Positions 24,105 to 33,433 of a stretch of DNA of 64,000 nt are shown here, piece after piece. Origin of the DNA: Phytohabitans maris (GTDB taxonomy: Bacteria > Actinomycetota > Actinomycetes > Mycobacteriales > Micromonosporaceae); the NCBI RefSeq assembly GCF_031085175.1, contig NZ_JAVHUY010000001.1, forward strand, positions 62,001-126,000, given 5' to 3'. Every line of letters begins with the position of its first letter. Position 1 is the first letter of the stretch. Position numbers and translations under genes: made by a program. The notes under the pieces are model-generated. The model was given only the letters and a program-made list of their open reading frames with translations. It made no database searches and was not told the origin of the DNA.

Positions 24105-24446
24105 GTGCTGGTCATGAACCGGTTCGTGGTCGAGGAGGACGCGGCCGGGTCGTTCACCGAGCGGGCCCACGCCGCGCTGGCCGCCCTCGCCGCACGCCCC
24201 GGCTACCTGCGCGGGCGGCTCACCCGCTCGCTCGACGAGCCGTCGTACTGGTGCCTGGTCACCGAGTGGGAGTCGGTCGGCACGTACCGGCGGGCGCTCG
24301 GCGCGTTCGACGTGAAGGTGTACGCGACACCCCTGCTCGCCGAGTCGCTCGACGAGCCCTCGGCGTACGAGGCGCTGGCCGAGGCCACGCCCGGCGGCGA
24401 GGTGAGCACCGCCCGCAGCGACCGGGCGGCCGATCCGGGCCGGTGA
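24105..24446 (+). CDS. antibiotic biosynthesis monooxygenase-like (ABM) protein
   Basis: A 113-residue ferredoxin-like-fold protein. The ABM pattern is visible as M-N-R-F-V-V-E-E, L-A-A-R-P-G-Y-L-R-G-R-L and Y-W-C-L-V-T-E-W-E-S, equivalent to the P-G-(x)n-W-x-S signature. ABM proteins include quinol monooxygenases, haem-degrading enzymes and many small enzymes of unknown substrate. The haem ligands of IsdG are not obvious. GTG 24105 follows AAGGAGG at 5 bp. The C-terminal 20 residues look disordered. Confidence 0.75.
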   Translation: MLVMNRFVVEEDAAGSFTERAHAALAALAARPGYLRGRLTRSLDEPSYWCLVTEWESVGTYRRALGAFDVKVYATPLLAESLDEPSAYEALAEATPGGEVSTARSDRAADPGR

Positions 24447-24475
24447 TGAGGCGGGCGCGCACTACGCTTGCCGTC

Positions 24476-24988
24476 ATGACGCTGGCAGCCGGCGCACCCT
24501 CGCCCACCGACGCGCCACCGCCACCGCCCGGCCCGGGCGTGACGCCGCCGTTCGCGGCACCGCCCACCGAGGGGCGCAACGCCCGCATGTGGCTCTCCCT
24601 CGGCATCGCCGGCCTGGCCGCGGTGCTCTGCTGCGGCGCCGGCGGCACGGCACTGGTCGGGCTCGTCATCACCCAGGCGGAGTCGCTCAACGAGCAGGCC
24701 GACACGATCGTCGGCGACTACTTCGACGCGCTCGCCGAGGGGAAGTACGAGGACGCGTACGAGCTGCTCTGCGACGACCTGCAGCGCGACGAGACGCCGG
24801 CCCAGTTCACCGCGCGGGTGACGCGCGAGCCGCGGGTCACGTCGTACCAGGTGGGCGACGTCAACCTGACCGACCTGACCGTGCCGACCGACGTGACGTA
24901 CGCGACCGGCGGGCGAGACCGGCTGGAGATCACGCTGGCCCAGGACTCGGGCACCGGCCAGTTCGAGGTGTGCGGCATCGCGGGGTAA
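24476..24988 (+). CDS. membrane-anchored DUF4878/NTF2-like protein
   Basis: A 170-residue protein. Residues 1-35 are proline-rich (P-P-P-P-P-G-P-G-V), a single membrane helix with C-C-G-A-G-G lies at about 38-62, and the outside domain (about 70-170) has A-D-T-I-V-G-D-Y-F-D-A-L-A-E-G-K-Y-E-D-A-Y-E-L-L, the entry helix of DUF4878/NTF2-like domains common in actinobacterial membrane proteins. Two cysteines (near 96 and 166) may form a disulfide. Function unknown. It starts 29 bp after the ABM gene, so it is probably in the same transcript. Confidence 0.65.
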   Translation: MTLAAGAPSPTDAPPPPPGPGVTPPFAAPPTEGRNARMWLSLGIAGLAAVLCCGAGGTALVGLVITQAESLNEQADTIVGDYFDALAEGKYEDAYELLCDDLQRDETPAQFTARVTREPRVTSYQVGDVNLTDLTVPTDVTYATGGRDRLEITLAQDSGTGQFEVCGIAG

Positions 24989-25104
24989 TCTGCTGGGGTT
25001 TGGGCCGCCGGTAACCGTACGGTGGCGGTAGCCGTTGTAAGTCCCGTCCGTAACCTCTTCTCACTGGTCCCCGCCGACCGCCAGCCGGCGCAGGAGGAAA
25101 TCAC

Positions 25105-26484
<1,380 letters not shown>

Positions 26485-26550
26485 CCCCCAAGATCGATTC
26501 TCCGGACCGGACTACCGCGACACCCGCCTCGCCCTCCGCGGTCCCACAAG

Positions 26551-26602
26551 CAGATCTTGGAGAGTTAGGGCGGCTATAGGTGCCCCAACTCTCCAAGATC
26601 TG
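26551..26602. terminator. 52-bp palindrome between convergent glyQS and XdhC-like genes
   Basis: Perfect arms CAGATCTTGGAGAGTT and AACTCTCCAAGATCTG with an inner GGGC..GCCC. Its design (GATC near both ends, ~52 bp, 3' of a gene) resembles repeat family D, but the sequence differs. It lies 66 bp after the glyQS stop and can act as a bidirectional terminator. Confidence 0.75.
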
Positions 26603-26624
26603 CGCGATGGCGGGCGGGCGTGCG

Positions 26625-26738
26625 CGGCGGAGGGTGAGGCCGCGGGAACGCACCCCAAGAAACGCTCCGCTGCGCTCCACGTTTCCCCCGGGGCCCCCGC
26701 GCAACGGTCTGGACCACCGCGGACGTCGCGGTAGCTCG
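26625..26738 (-). repeat. intergenic repeat family A, full copy (A5)
   Basis: Starts GCGGCGGAGGGTGAGGCCGC, contains CACCCCAAGAAACGCTCCGC and GCAACGGTCTGGACC, and ends GGACGTCGCGGTAGCTC. It is the near full-length inverse of A2 (18941-19050), which defines both ends of the repeat. Confidence 0.8.
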
Positions 26739-26756
26739 AACGTGGTCGAGGCGGGG

Positions 26757-27281
26757 TCAGAAGGTGAAGCCGCCGGGGCGGCGGTTGCGGTCTGCGATCA
26801 GGCCGGCGAGCGTGGCCAGGGCGATCTCGGCCGGGGTCTTGGAGCCGATGTTGAGGCCGATCGGGCGGTGGATCCGGGCGATGGCCTCGTCGTCGACGCC
26901 GAGGCTCCGGAGCGCCTCGACGTGCGGCGCGGTGTGGCGCTTGGCGCCCATGACGCCGATCCAGCGCGCCTTGCTGTCGAGCGCGTCGCGCAGCATGGTG
27001 CCCAGCTCCGGGCGGTCGTGGTCGGTGACGACCACGTCGGTGTGCTCGTCGAGGCCGGCCGCGCTCACGCTGGCCACCGTCTGGTCGCCGTGTGGCTTGG
27101 GGGTGCCGGCCAGCAGCCGCGGCTGGGGCTCCACGAGCACCGTGCGGTAGCCCAGGTCGGCGGCGAAGCGGATCAGGTGCTCGGCGACGGGCGACTCGAA
27201 GACGGCGACGAGCGTGCGCGGCCCATGATCGGGCGGAAGGTCGCCCTGTGCAGTGGCGCACGCCGGATCGGGTGTGGTCAC
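26757..27281 (-). CDS. XdhC C-terminal-domain-like protein
   Basis: A 174-residue protein with a Rossmann fold: T-L-V-A-V-F-E-S-P-V-A-E-H-L near the N-terminus and then the XdhC family block W-I-G-V-M-G-A-K-R-H, L-G-V-D-D-E-A-I-A-R-I-H-R-P-I-G-L-N-I-G-S-K-T-P-A-E-I-A-L. XdhC proteins help insert the sulfurated molybdenum cofactor into xanthine dehydrogenase. This protein has only the C-terminal half of the family and there is no xdhAB here, so a different NAD(P)-like binding role is possible. GTG 27281 was chosen; a TTG lies one codon upstream. It diverges from dusB with 23 bp between starts. Confidence 0.8.
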   Translation of the reverse strand: MTTPDPACATAQGDLPPDHGPRTLVAVFESPVAEHLIRFAADLGYRTVLVEPQPRLLAGTPKPHGDQTVASVSAAGLDEHTDVVVTDHDRPELGTMLRDALDSKARWIGVMGAKRHTAPHVEALRSLGVDDEAIARIHRPIGLNIGSKTPAEIALATLAGLIADRNRRPGGFTF

Positions 27282-27304
27282 CAACCCAAACTACCCTGGT
27301 TGCC

Positions 27305-28426
27305 GTGACTGGAACGTTGACGTTGGGTCGGCACGTGATCGACCCGCCCGTGGTGCTGGCGCCGATGGCCGGCATCACCAACGTGGCGTTCCGCCAGCTC
27401 TGCCGGGAGTACGGCGCGGGCCTCTACGTCTGCGAGATGATCACGACGGTGGCCCTGCATCACCGCAATCCGAAGACGGAACGGCTGATCCAGTTCGGGG
27501 CCGGCGAGCACCCGCGCAGCATGCAGCTCTACGGCGTCGACCCGGAGATCACGGCGAAGGCCGTGCGCCGGGTGGTGGACGAGGGGTTGGCCGACCACAT
27601 CGACCTCAACTTCGGGTGCAGCGTCAAGAAGATCACCAGCAAGGGCGGCGGCTCGGCGATCCCGTGGAAGCGGCGGCTCTTCGGCGCGATCGTGCGCGCG
27701 GCGGTCGACAACGCCGCCGGGCTGCCGGTCACCGTCAAGATGCGCAAGGGCATTGACGACGATCACCTGACCTACGTCGAGGCGGGGCTGACCGCGCAGG
27801 ACGCCGGTGTCGCCTGGGTCGCTCTCCACGCGCGTACCGCCGCGCAGCGCTACTCCGGCGCCGCCGACTGGGCGGCGATCGCCACGCTCAAGCAGGCGCT
27901 CGACGTGCCGGTGCTGGGCAACGGTGACATCTGGGAGGCCGACGACGCCCTGCGCATGGTGGCCGAGACCGGCTGTGACGGTGTCGTGGTCGGGCGGGGC
28001 TGCCTGGGCCGCCCATGGCTCTTCGCCGACCTGGCCGCCGGGTTCGCCGGCCGCTCCGAGCGCGTACTGCCGACGCTGGGCGAGGTCGCCCGGATCATGC
28101 GTCGCCACGCCGAGCTGCTGGTCGACTGGTGGGGCGCCGAGCGGGAGGCGGTCACCGACTTTCGCAAGCACGTCGCCTGGTACCTGAAGGGCTTTCCGGT
28201 CGGCGCCGAGCTGCGCCGCTCGATGGCGATGGCCTCGTCCTTGGCCGAGCTCGACGACCTGCTGGGCAAGGTCGACGCGGGCGAGCCGTTTCCGACGGAC
28301 GTCCTGGGCCAGCCGCGCGGCCGCACCAACGCGCCGGCCCGGGTCGTCCTGCCGTACGGGTGGCTCGACGACCGCGACTCCGAGGCCGTCCCGGACGACG
28401 CCGAACACGACGACTCCGGCGGCTGA
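27305..28426 (+). CDS. dusB: tRNA-dihydrouridine synthase DusB
   Basis: An FMN-dependent tRNA-dihydrouridine synthase of 373 residues that reduces uridine in the D-loop. TIM-barrel motifs: V-V-L-A-P-M-A-G-I-T-N-V-A-F-R, D-L-N-F-G-C-S-V-K-K-I with catalytic Cys105 (Ser in place of the more common Pro after Cys), V-K-M-R-K-G-I, H-A-R-T-A-A-Q-R-Y-S-G and G-N-G-D-I, then a C-terminal helical domain. The start is GTG 27305. The acidic tail (residues 355-373) is probably disordered. The dusB-ppdK-dgt neighbourhood is common in actinobacteria. Confidence 0.94.
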   Translation: MTGTLTLGRHVIDPPVVLAPMAGITNVAFRQLCREYGAGLYVCEMITTVALHHRNPKTERLIQFGAGEHPRSMQLYGVDPEITAKAVRRVVDEGLADHIDLNFGCSVKKITSKGGGSAIPWKRRLFGAIVRAAVDNAAGLPVTVKMRKGIDDDHLTYVEAGLTAQDAGVAWVALHARTAAQRYSGAADWAAIATLKQALDVPVLGNGDIWEADDALRMVAETGCDGVVVGRGCLGRPWLFADLAAGFAGRSERVLPTLGEVARIMRRHAELLVDWWGAEREAVTDFRKHVAWYLKGFPVGAELRRSMAMASSLAELDDLLGKVDAGEPFPTDVLGQPRGRTNAPARVVLPYGWLDDRDSEAVPDDAEHDDSGG

Positions 28427-28617
28427 CGCGCGAAACTGCGCATGGGATCGTTCCCAGAAACGGGCGTGAACGTCACACCCCTGGCAGGTGTGCGCATGGT
28501 CACCGAACCCTCCCGAGACGTGGCGTATCTCGCTTAACCTTCGCCCACCATTGGGTACTAAACCCTCTTGGGATTAGACCGTTCGTTCAACGGTGAACGC
28601 GGTGGCAGGAGGCTCTG

Positions 28618-31323
28618 GTGGCAGCGAAATCGGCAGCGAACGACGTCTACGTGTACGACTTCGCCGAAGGCAACAAGGACATGGCGGACCTCCTCGGCGG
28701 CAAGGGGGCCAACCTCGCCGAGATGACCAACCTCGGGCTGCCCGTGCCGCCGGGCTTCACCATCACCACAGAGGCGTGCCGGGCGTACCTGACCACCGGT
28801 CGCGAGCCGGACGGGCTGCGCGAGCAGGTCGACCGGCACCTGGCCGACCTGGAGGAGGCGCGCGGCAAGCGCCTCGGCGACGCGGCCGACCCGCTGCTGG
28901 TCTCGGTCCGCTCGGGCGCCCGCTTTTCGATGCCGGGCATGATGGAGACCGTCCTCAACGTCGGGCTCAACGACGCGAGCGTGTCCGGCCTCGCCGCGCA
29001 GGCCGGTGGCGACGAGCGGTTCGCGTGGGACTCGTACCGGCGGCTGATCCAGATGTTCGGCAAGACGGTGTGCGAGGTGCCGGGCGAGGAGTTCGAGCAC
29101 GCGCTCGACGAGGCCAAGCGGGCCCGCGGCACCGACAACGACCTCGACCTGGACGACGGCGACCTGCGGGCGCTGGTCGACGCGTACAAGAAGATCTTCG
29201 CCAAGCACACCGGGCGCGAGTTTCCCCAGGACGCCCGGGAGCAGATGGACCTGGCGATCCGCGCTGTCTTCGAGTCGTGGAACGCCGAGCGGGCCGTGCT
29301 CTACCGCCGCCAGGAGCGGATCCCGGCCGACCTCGGTACCGCCGTGAACGTGGTGGCGATGGTCTTCGGCAACCTCGGCCCGGACTCGGGTACCGGCGTC
29401 GCCTTCACCCGCGACCCGGCCTCCGGCACCCAGGGCATCTACGGCGACTACCTGGCCAACGCGCAGGGCGAGGACGTGGTGGCCGGCATCCGCAACACGA
29501 TCCCGCTGCAGGAGCTGGAGCGGCTGGACAAGAGGTCGTACGACGACCTGCTCGGCATCATGGCCACATTGGAGGGTCACTACAAGGACCTGTGCGACAT
29601 CGAGTTCACCATCGAGCAGGGCAAGCTGTGGATGCTGCAGACCCGGGTGGGCAAGCGCACCGCGGCGGCCGCGTTCATCATCGCCGGCCAGCTCGTCGAC
29701 GAAGGGCTCATCGACCTGGACGAGGCGGCGCGGCGGGTCAACGGCGCCCAGCTCGGCCAGCTGATGTTCCCCCGCTTCGACCTCACCGACGAGCCCAAGC
29801 CGCTCGCCAAGGGCGTGGGCGCGTCCCCGGGCGCGGCGGTCGGCAAGGCGGTCTTCGACGCGCCCCGCGCGGTCGAGCTGGCCAAGGAGGGCGAGGCGGT
29901 CATCCTGGTCCGCCGGGAGACCAACCCGGACGACCTCGCCGGCATGATCGCGGCACAGGGCATCCTCACCTCGCGCGGCGGCAAGACGAGCCACGCGGCC
30001 GTCGTGGCGCGTGGGATGGGCAAGACGTGCGTCAGCGGCGCCGACGCGCTCGATGTGGACACCCGCAAGAAGAAGTTCACAGTGGACGGTACGACGATCG
30101 TCGAGGGGGACGTCATCTCCATCGACGGCACGACCGGCCGGGTGTACGTCGGCGAGGTGCCGGTGCGACCGTCCGAAGTGGTCCGCTACTTCGAGGGCGA
30201 GCTGTCACCGGAGGAGGACGAGGTCGACCCGCTCGTGTCGGCCGTACACCGGATCATGTCGCACGCCGACGCGGCGCGGCGGCTGCGGGTCCGGACGAAC
30301 GCCGACACCGGGCATGACGCGGCGCGGGCGCGGCGCTTCGGGGCCGAGGGGATCGGCCTGTGCCGCACCGAGCACATGTTCCTCGGCGACCGGCGCGAAC
30401 TGGTCGAGCGGCTCATCCTCGCCCGCACCGAGGGCGAGCGGCAGGAGGCGCTGGACGCGCTGCTTCCCTTGCAGCGGGCCGACTTCCTGGAGATCTTCGA
30501 GGCGATGGACGGGCTTCCGGTCACCGTACGGCTGATCGACCCGCCGTTGCACGAGTTCCTGCCGTCGCTGGAGGAGCTGGCCGTGAGCGTGGCGGTCGCG
30601 CACGAGCGGGGCGAGAACGCGGGCAAGGCCGAGGCGCTGCTCGCCGCCGTACGCCGGATGCACGAGCAGAACCCGATGCTGGGCCTGCGCGGCGTACGGC
30701 TGGGGCTGGTCATCCCGGGCCTGTTCGCGATGCAGGTACGGGCCATCGCCGAAGCCGCCGCCGAGTGTGCGCGCCGCGGCGGCAACCCGTGTCCGGAGAT
30801 CATGGTGCCGCTCGTCGGCGCGGTGCAGGAGCTGGAGACGGTACGCGCCGAAGCCGAGCGGATCATCGCCGAGGCGGGCGCCGACGACGTGTCGATCGGC
30901 ACGATGATCGAGGTGCCGCGGGCGGCGCTGACCTCGGGGCAGATCGCCGAGGCGGCCGAGTTCTTCTCGTTCGGCACCAACGACCTCACCCAGATGGCCT
31001 GGGGCTTCTCCCGGGACGACGTCGAGGGCGCGTTCTTCTGGCGCTACCTGGAGCTGGGCATCTTCGGCATCTCGCCGTTCGAGTCGATCGACCGGGACGG
31101 CGTCGGGCGGCTGGTGCGGATCGCGGTGGACGAGGGGCGCGCGGCCCGGCCGGACCTCAAGATCGGCGTCTGCGGCGAGCACGGCGGCGACCCGGAGTCG
31201 GTGCACTTCTTCCACGAGGTGGGGCTGGACTACGTCTCCTGCTCGCCGTTCCGGGTGCCGATCGCGCGGCTGGAGGCCGGCCGCGCGGCGATCGAGACCG
31301 CGGTGGGCTCGGACAGCCGCTGA
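28618..31323 (+). CDS. ppdK: pyruvate, phosphate dikinase
   Basis: PPDK (901 residues) interconverts pyruvate + ATP + Pi and PEP + AMP + PPi. The N-terminal nucleotide-binding domain begins G-N-K-D-M-A-D-L-L-G-G-K-G-A-N-L-A-E-M and has S-V-R-S-G-A-R-F-S-M-P-G. The swivelling phosphohistidine domain has T-S-R-G-G-K-T-S-H-A-A-V-V-A-R-G with phospho-His459. The C-terminal PEP barrel has G-L-C-R-T-E-H-M-F, E-V-P-R-A and C-G-E-H-G-G-D-P. All catalytic regions look intact. GTG 28618 follows AGGAGG. The 191-bp leader holds no obvious element. A strong hairpin follows the stop. Confidence 0.96.
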   Translation: MAAKSAANDVYVYDFAEGNKDMADLLGGKGANLAEMTNLGLPVPPGFTITTEACRAYLTTGREPDGLREQVDRHLADLEEARGKRLGDAADPLLVSVRSGARFSMPGMMETVLNVGLNDASVSGLAAQAGGDERFAWDSYRRLIQMFGKTVCEVPGEEFEHALDEAKRARGTDNDLDLDDGDLRALVDAYKKIFAKHTGREFPQDAREQMDLAIRAVFESWNAERAVLYRRQERIPADLGTAVNVVAMVFGNLGPDSGTGVAFTRDPASGTQGIYGDYLANAQGEDVVAGIRNTIPLQELERLDKRSYDDLLGIMATLEGHYKDLCDIEFTIEQGKLWMLQTRVGKRTAAAAFIIAGQLVDEGLIDLDEAARRVNGAQLGQLMFPRFDLTDEPKPLAKGVGASPGAAVGKAVFDAPRAVELAKEGEAVILVRRETNPDDLAGMIAAQGILTSRGGKTSHAAVVARGMGKTCVSGADALDVDTRKKKFTVDGTTIVEGDVISIDGTTGRVYVGEVPVRPSEVVRYFEGELSPEEDEVDPLVSAVHRIMSHADAARRLRVRTNADTGHDAARARRFGAEGIGLCRTEHMFLGDRRELVERLILARTEGERQEALDALLPLQRADFLEIFEAMDGLPVTVRLIDPPLHEFLPSLEELAVSVAVAHERGENAGKAEALLAAVRRMHEQNPMLGLRGVRLGLVIPGLFAMQVRAIAEAAAECARRGGNPCPEIMVPLVGAVQELETVRAEAERIIAEAGADDVSIGTMIEVPRAALTSGQIAEAAEFFSFGTNDLTQMAWGFSRDDVEGAFFWRYLELGIFGISPFESIDRDGVGRLVRIAVDEGRAARPDLKIGVCGEHGGDPESVHFFHEVGLDYVSCSPFRVPIARLEAGRAAIETAVGSDSR

Positions 31324-31336
31324 ACCGCCCGGTGCC

Positions 31337-31370
31337 CGCCGGCCGGGGAGGGCGTGCTCCCCGGCCGGCG
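31337..31370. terminator. bidirectional hairpin between ppdK and the Roadblock operon
   Basis: Perfect 14-bp arms CGCCGGCCGGGGAG (31337-31350) and CTCCCCGGCCGGCG (31357-31370) with a 6-nt loop, centred between convergent stop codons. It suits both strands; no U-tract. Confidence 0.8.
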
Positions 31371-31384
31371 AACGGATCGGGCGC

Positions 31385-31756
31385 TCAGACGTCGAGGTTT
31401 TCCTCGATCTGGCGCAGCTGGTGGCGGGCCATGGCGAGGTTGGCGCGCCCCTTGAGCAGGGCCACGTAGAGGAACAGCCCCTTGCCCGCGCGACCGGTGA
31501 GCGGCCGGATCAGGTGGTACTGGGTGTCCAAAGTGATCAGGATGTCTTCGATCGCTTCCTTGATGTTGAGCATCTCCATGGCGCGCAGCTTGGCCCGCAC
31601 CACGTCGGTGTTGCCGGCGGCCGCGACGGCCAGGTCGAGGTCCTTGGTGCCGCCGATCGTGCCGAGCGCCATACCGCTGGTGTAGTCGGCCAGCGCGGCG
31701 CCGATGGCACCGTCGATCTGCATGATTTCCTTGAGGCTCGCGTCCATGTCAGCCAT
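31385..31756 (-). CDS. Roadblock/LC7-domain protein 1
   Basis: A 123-residue single-domain Roadblock/LC7 protein. The start M-A-D-M-D-A-S-L-K-E-I is followed by I-D-G-A-I-G-A-A-L-A-D-Y-T-S-G-M-A-L-G, the N-terminal helix-strand of the fold, and the central strand-helix L-D-T-Q-Y-H-L-I-R-P-L. Such proteins act as regulators or scaffolds for small GTPases (MglB/CvnB type). The C-terminus A-N-L-A-M-A-R-H-Q-L-R-Q-I resembles that of the protein at 33434-33862, showing they are paralogues. It is last in the minus-strand operon. No GTPase gene lies in the window. Confidence 0.85.
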   Translation of the reverse strand: MADMDASLKEIMQIDGAIGAALADYTSGMALGTIGGTKDLDLAVAAAGNTDVVRAKLRAMEMLNIKEAIEDILITLDTQYHLIRPLTGRAGKGLFLYVALLKGRANLAMARHQLRQIEENLDV

Positions 31757-31812
31757 GGGGTGGTGCACTCCTGTCCTGTGTGGATTGTCTTCTGTGGATG
31801 CTCGTGGGCCTG

Positions 31813-32379
31813 CTATCGGCTGATCGTGGCCATGGGTGTGCGGCGGGCGAGGCGGTGCCGGTCCGGGGCGTTCGCCGCCGGGGCGGGCGTCGGCGGCTGG
31901 GTTATCCCGCGACCGTCGACGATCCGGCCGAGGCGGGCCGCGACCTGGCGGGCCTCGTGGTGCAAGCGGGCGAGGTTGGCGTGCGGGCGGGTGAGCACGG
32001 TCAGCAGGCCGCCGCGGCCCGCCGCGTACACGACGACGGAGCCGCCGTCCGCCTGGATCACCGTCTCGCGCAGGTGACCCTGCTGGACGGTGGCGGCGAA
32101 CCGCTGCCCCAGCCCGAGGCTGGCGGCGGAGAGCGCGGCTACGGTTTCCGCCTCCACGCCACCGGGCTCCCGTTCCCTACCGGTGCCCATGTCGCTGGCG
32201 ATGAGCATGCCGTCGGGGGGGGGGGGGGCCGCCCCGGGGCGGGGGGGCGGGCGCGGCCGCCGCGCCCCCCCGGGGCCCATGTCGCGGGCGCTGAGCATCC
32301 CGGGGGGGCCCCCCCCCCCCGCGCCGGCGATGTCGGGCAGCCGCTGCCGCAGCGCCCGTAACTCGGCGATCCCGTCCAA
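31813..32379 (-). CDS. Roadblock/LC7-domain protein 2, with suspect insert
   Basis: Of the 188 residues, the first ~17 (M-D-G-I-A-E-L-R-A-L-R-Q-R-L-P-D-I) and the last ~130 read as a Roadblock protein: D-G-M-L-I-A-S-D-M-G-T-G, A-A-S-L-G-L-G-Q-R-F-A and G-G-S-V-V-V-Y-A-A-G-R-G-G-L-L-T-V-L. Between them is an extra ~35 residues of Gly/Pro/Arg that contains a corrupted second copy of the D-G-M-L-I-A-S-D-M segment. The DNA there is long G and C runs, so the true protein is probably ~150 residues. The start is TTG 32379, supported by an AAGGGGG site 8 bp upstream. Confidence 0.7.
   Translation of the reverse strand: MDGIAELRALRQRLPDIAGAGGGGPPGMLSARDMGPGGARRPRPPPRPGAAPPPPDGMLIASDMGTGREREPGGVEAETVAALSAASLGLGQRFAATVQQGHLRETVIQADGGSVVVYAAGRGGLLTVLTRPHANLARLHHEARQVAARLGRIVDGRGITQPPTPAPAANAPDRHRLARRTPMATISR
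32205..32325. other. G/C homopolymer tract with a degenerate 90-bp duplication
   Basis: Runs of up to 14 G and 12 C lie inside the Roadblock 2 gene. CCCATGTCGCTGGCGATGAG (from 32186) recurs 90 bp later as CCCATGTCGCGGGCGCTGAG (from 32276), with every difference towards G or C. The insert is in frame. This looks like a consensus or assembly error more than biology. Confidence 0.7.
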
Positions 32380-32415
32380 GGATCATCCCCCCTTCGGTGA
32401 TGGTGTTCCGTTGCG

Positions 32416-33429
32416 TCACAGGGCTTCCAGGCCCGACCGGATGCGGGTGAGCAGGGCCTCGTCCAGCTCGTCCCGGAACGCGGGCGGTGGATCCGGGCCG
32501 GACGGCTGCTGTCCGGGTGTGCGGCGCGGCAGCCGGGCCTCGGTCTGGTTGGTGCGGCCACCACCGCCGGCCGCCACCGCGCGGCGCGAGTTGGTCGCCC
32601 GCCGGGGGACCGGCGGCGATGGCTTCGCGGTGGGGCCGGGTGTGGCGCCGGCCTTCGGCTCCGCGGGCTTCTCTGTGCCGGCCGCGGTGCCAGCCTTCGG
32701 CTCCGGCGGCTTTCCTGTTCCGGGCGGCGCGGCCGCCTGCGGCTCGTCCGGCGGCGCGGCCGTGACCAGGCCGGCGGCCGCGAGGCGGCGCAGCTCCAGC
32801 AGGGTCGTGTATCCGGCCCGCCCGACCAGCCGCGCGAGGTCGGTCGCGCTCCGCTGGCCGTCACAGTGGACGATCAGCTCCCACTGCGCCCCGCTGAGCA
32901 CCAGCCGCGGCACCGGCGCGCGCGGGACCGCCACCAGCGGCCCGGTGTCCACATCGGAGGACGGGTGGGCGTCGTCGAGCAGCCTGCGGCGGCGGGTCAG
33001 CTCGCGGCCGAGTACCCCGGCGTCGACCTGGCAGACCGGGCCGAGCGGGTGCCGCTCGCCGGCCCCGAACCGGACCCGGACGGGTGCCGGCGACAGCACG
33101 AAGAACGCCGCGTCGTAGATCGCCCCGAGCGTGCAGAGCTCGAGCTCGCCCTGGGTGAGGTGGCCCTGCGCGACCAGCAGCGGGCCGACCTCGTCGCCGC
33201 TGGCGGCGGCCGCTTCCCACACCTGCCCGGGCAGGCGGCCGGAGGTGGTGAGCAGTTCGCCAACACCCGGCGAGGCCGGGGACTCGACGTAGCTGACCCA
33301 GCCGTCGGTCAGGTACACGATGCCGCCGGGCTCGCCCTCGACGTGCAGCGCTCCGGTCTCACCGGCGCCGGCGAGCTGGGTCAGGGTACGGCGTGGGAGC
33401 ACGGCCTTGCCCGTGCGCGCGGTCTTCAC
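32416..33429 (-). CDS. DUF4388 and winged-helix protein of the Roadblock operon
   Basis: A 337-residue protein. Residues ~1-110 match the DUF4388/PatA-like N-terminal pattern (L-A-G-A-G-E-T-G-A-L-H-V-E-G-E-P-G-G-I-V-Y-L-T-D-G-W-V-S-Y). Residues ~150-225 look like a winged helix (L-S-G-A-Q-W-E-L-I-V-H-C-D-G-Q-R-S-A-T-D-L-A-R-L). The rest is a Pro/Lys/Ala-rich linker with two K-P-x-E-P-K-A-G repeats and a final acidic helix (F-R-D-E-L-D-E-A-L-L-T-R). It starts at GTG 33429, four bases after the upstream Roadblock stop, and precedes Roadblock 2 by 36 bp. DUF4388 proteins often accompany Roadblock and GTPase genes. Confidence 0.75.
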   Translation of the reverse strand: MKTARTGKAVLPRRTLTQLAGAGETGALHVEGEPGGIVYLTDGWVSYVESPASPGVGELLTTSGRLPGQVWEAAAASGDEVGPLLVAQGHLTQGELELCTLGAIYDAAFFVLSPAPVRVRFGAGERHPLGPVCQVDAGVLGRELTRRRRLLDDAHPSSDVDTGPLVAVPRAPVPRLVLSGAQWELIVHCDGQRSATDLARLVGRAGYTTLLELRRLAAAGLVTAAPPDEPQAAAPPGTGKPPEPKAGTAAGTEKPAEPKAGATPGPTAKPSPPVPRRATNSRRAVAAGGGGRTNQTEARLPRRTPGQQPSGPDPPPAFRDELDEALLTRIRSGLEAL

Positions 33430-33433
33430 CGCC

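Noticed and set aside
24989-25104. T-box or other tRNA-sensing leader before glyQS
   Set aside because: The leader is only 116 bp, with no specifier stem, no T-box sequence and no terminator/antiterminator pair.
26757-27281. Xanthine dehydrogenase accessory role as a firm call
   Set aside because: Only the C-terminal Rossmann half of XdhC is present and no molybdenum enzyme genes are in the window, so only the domain-level call is kept.
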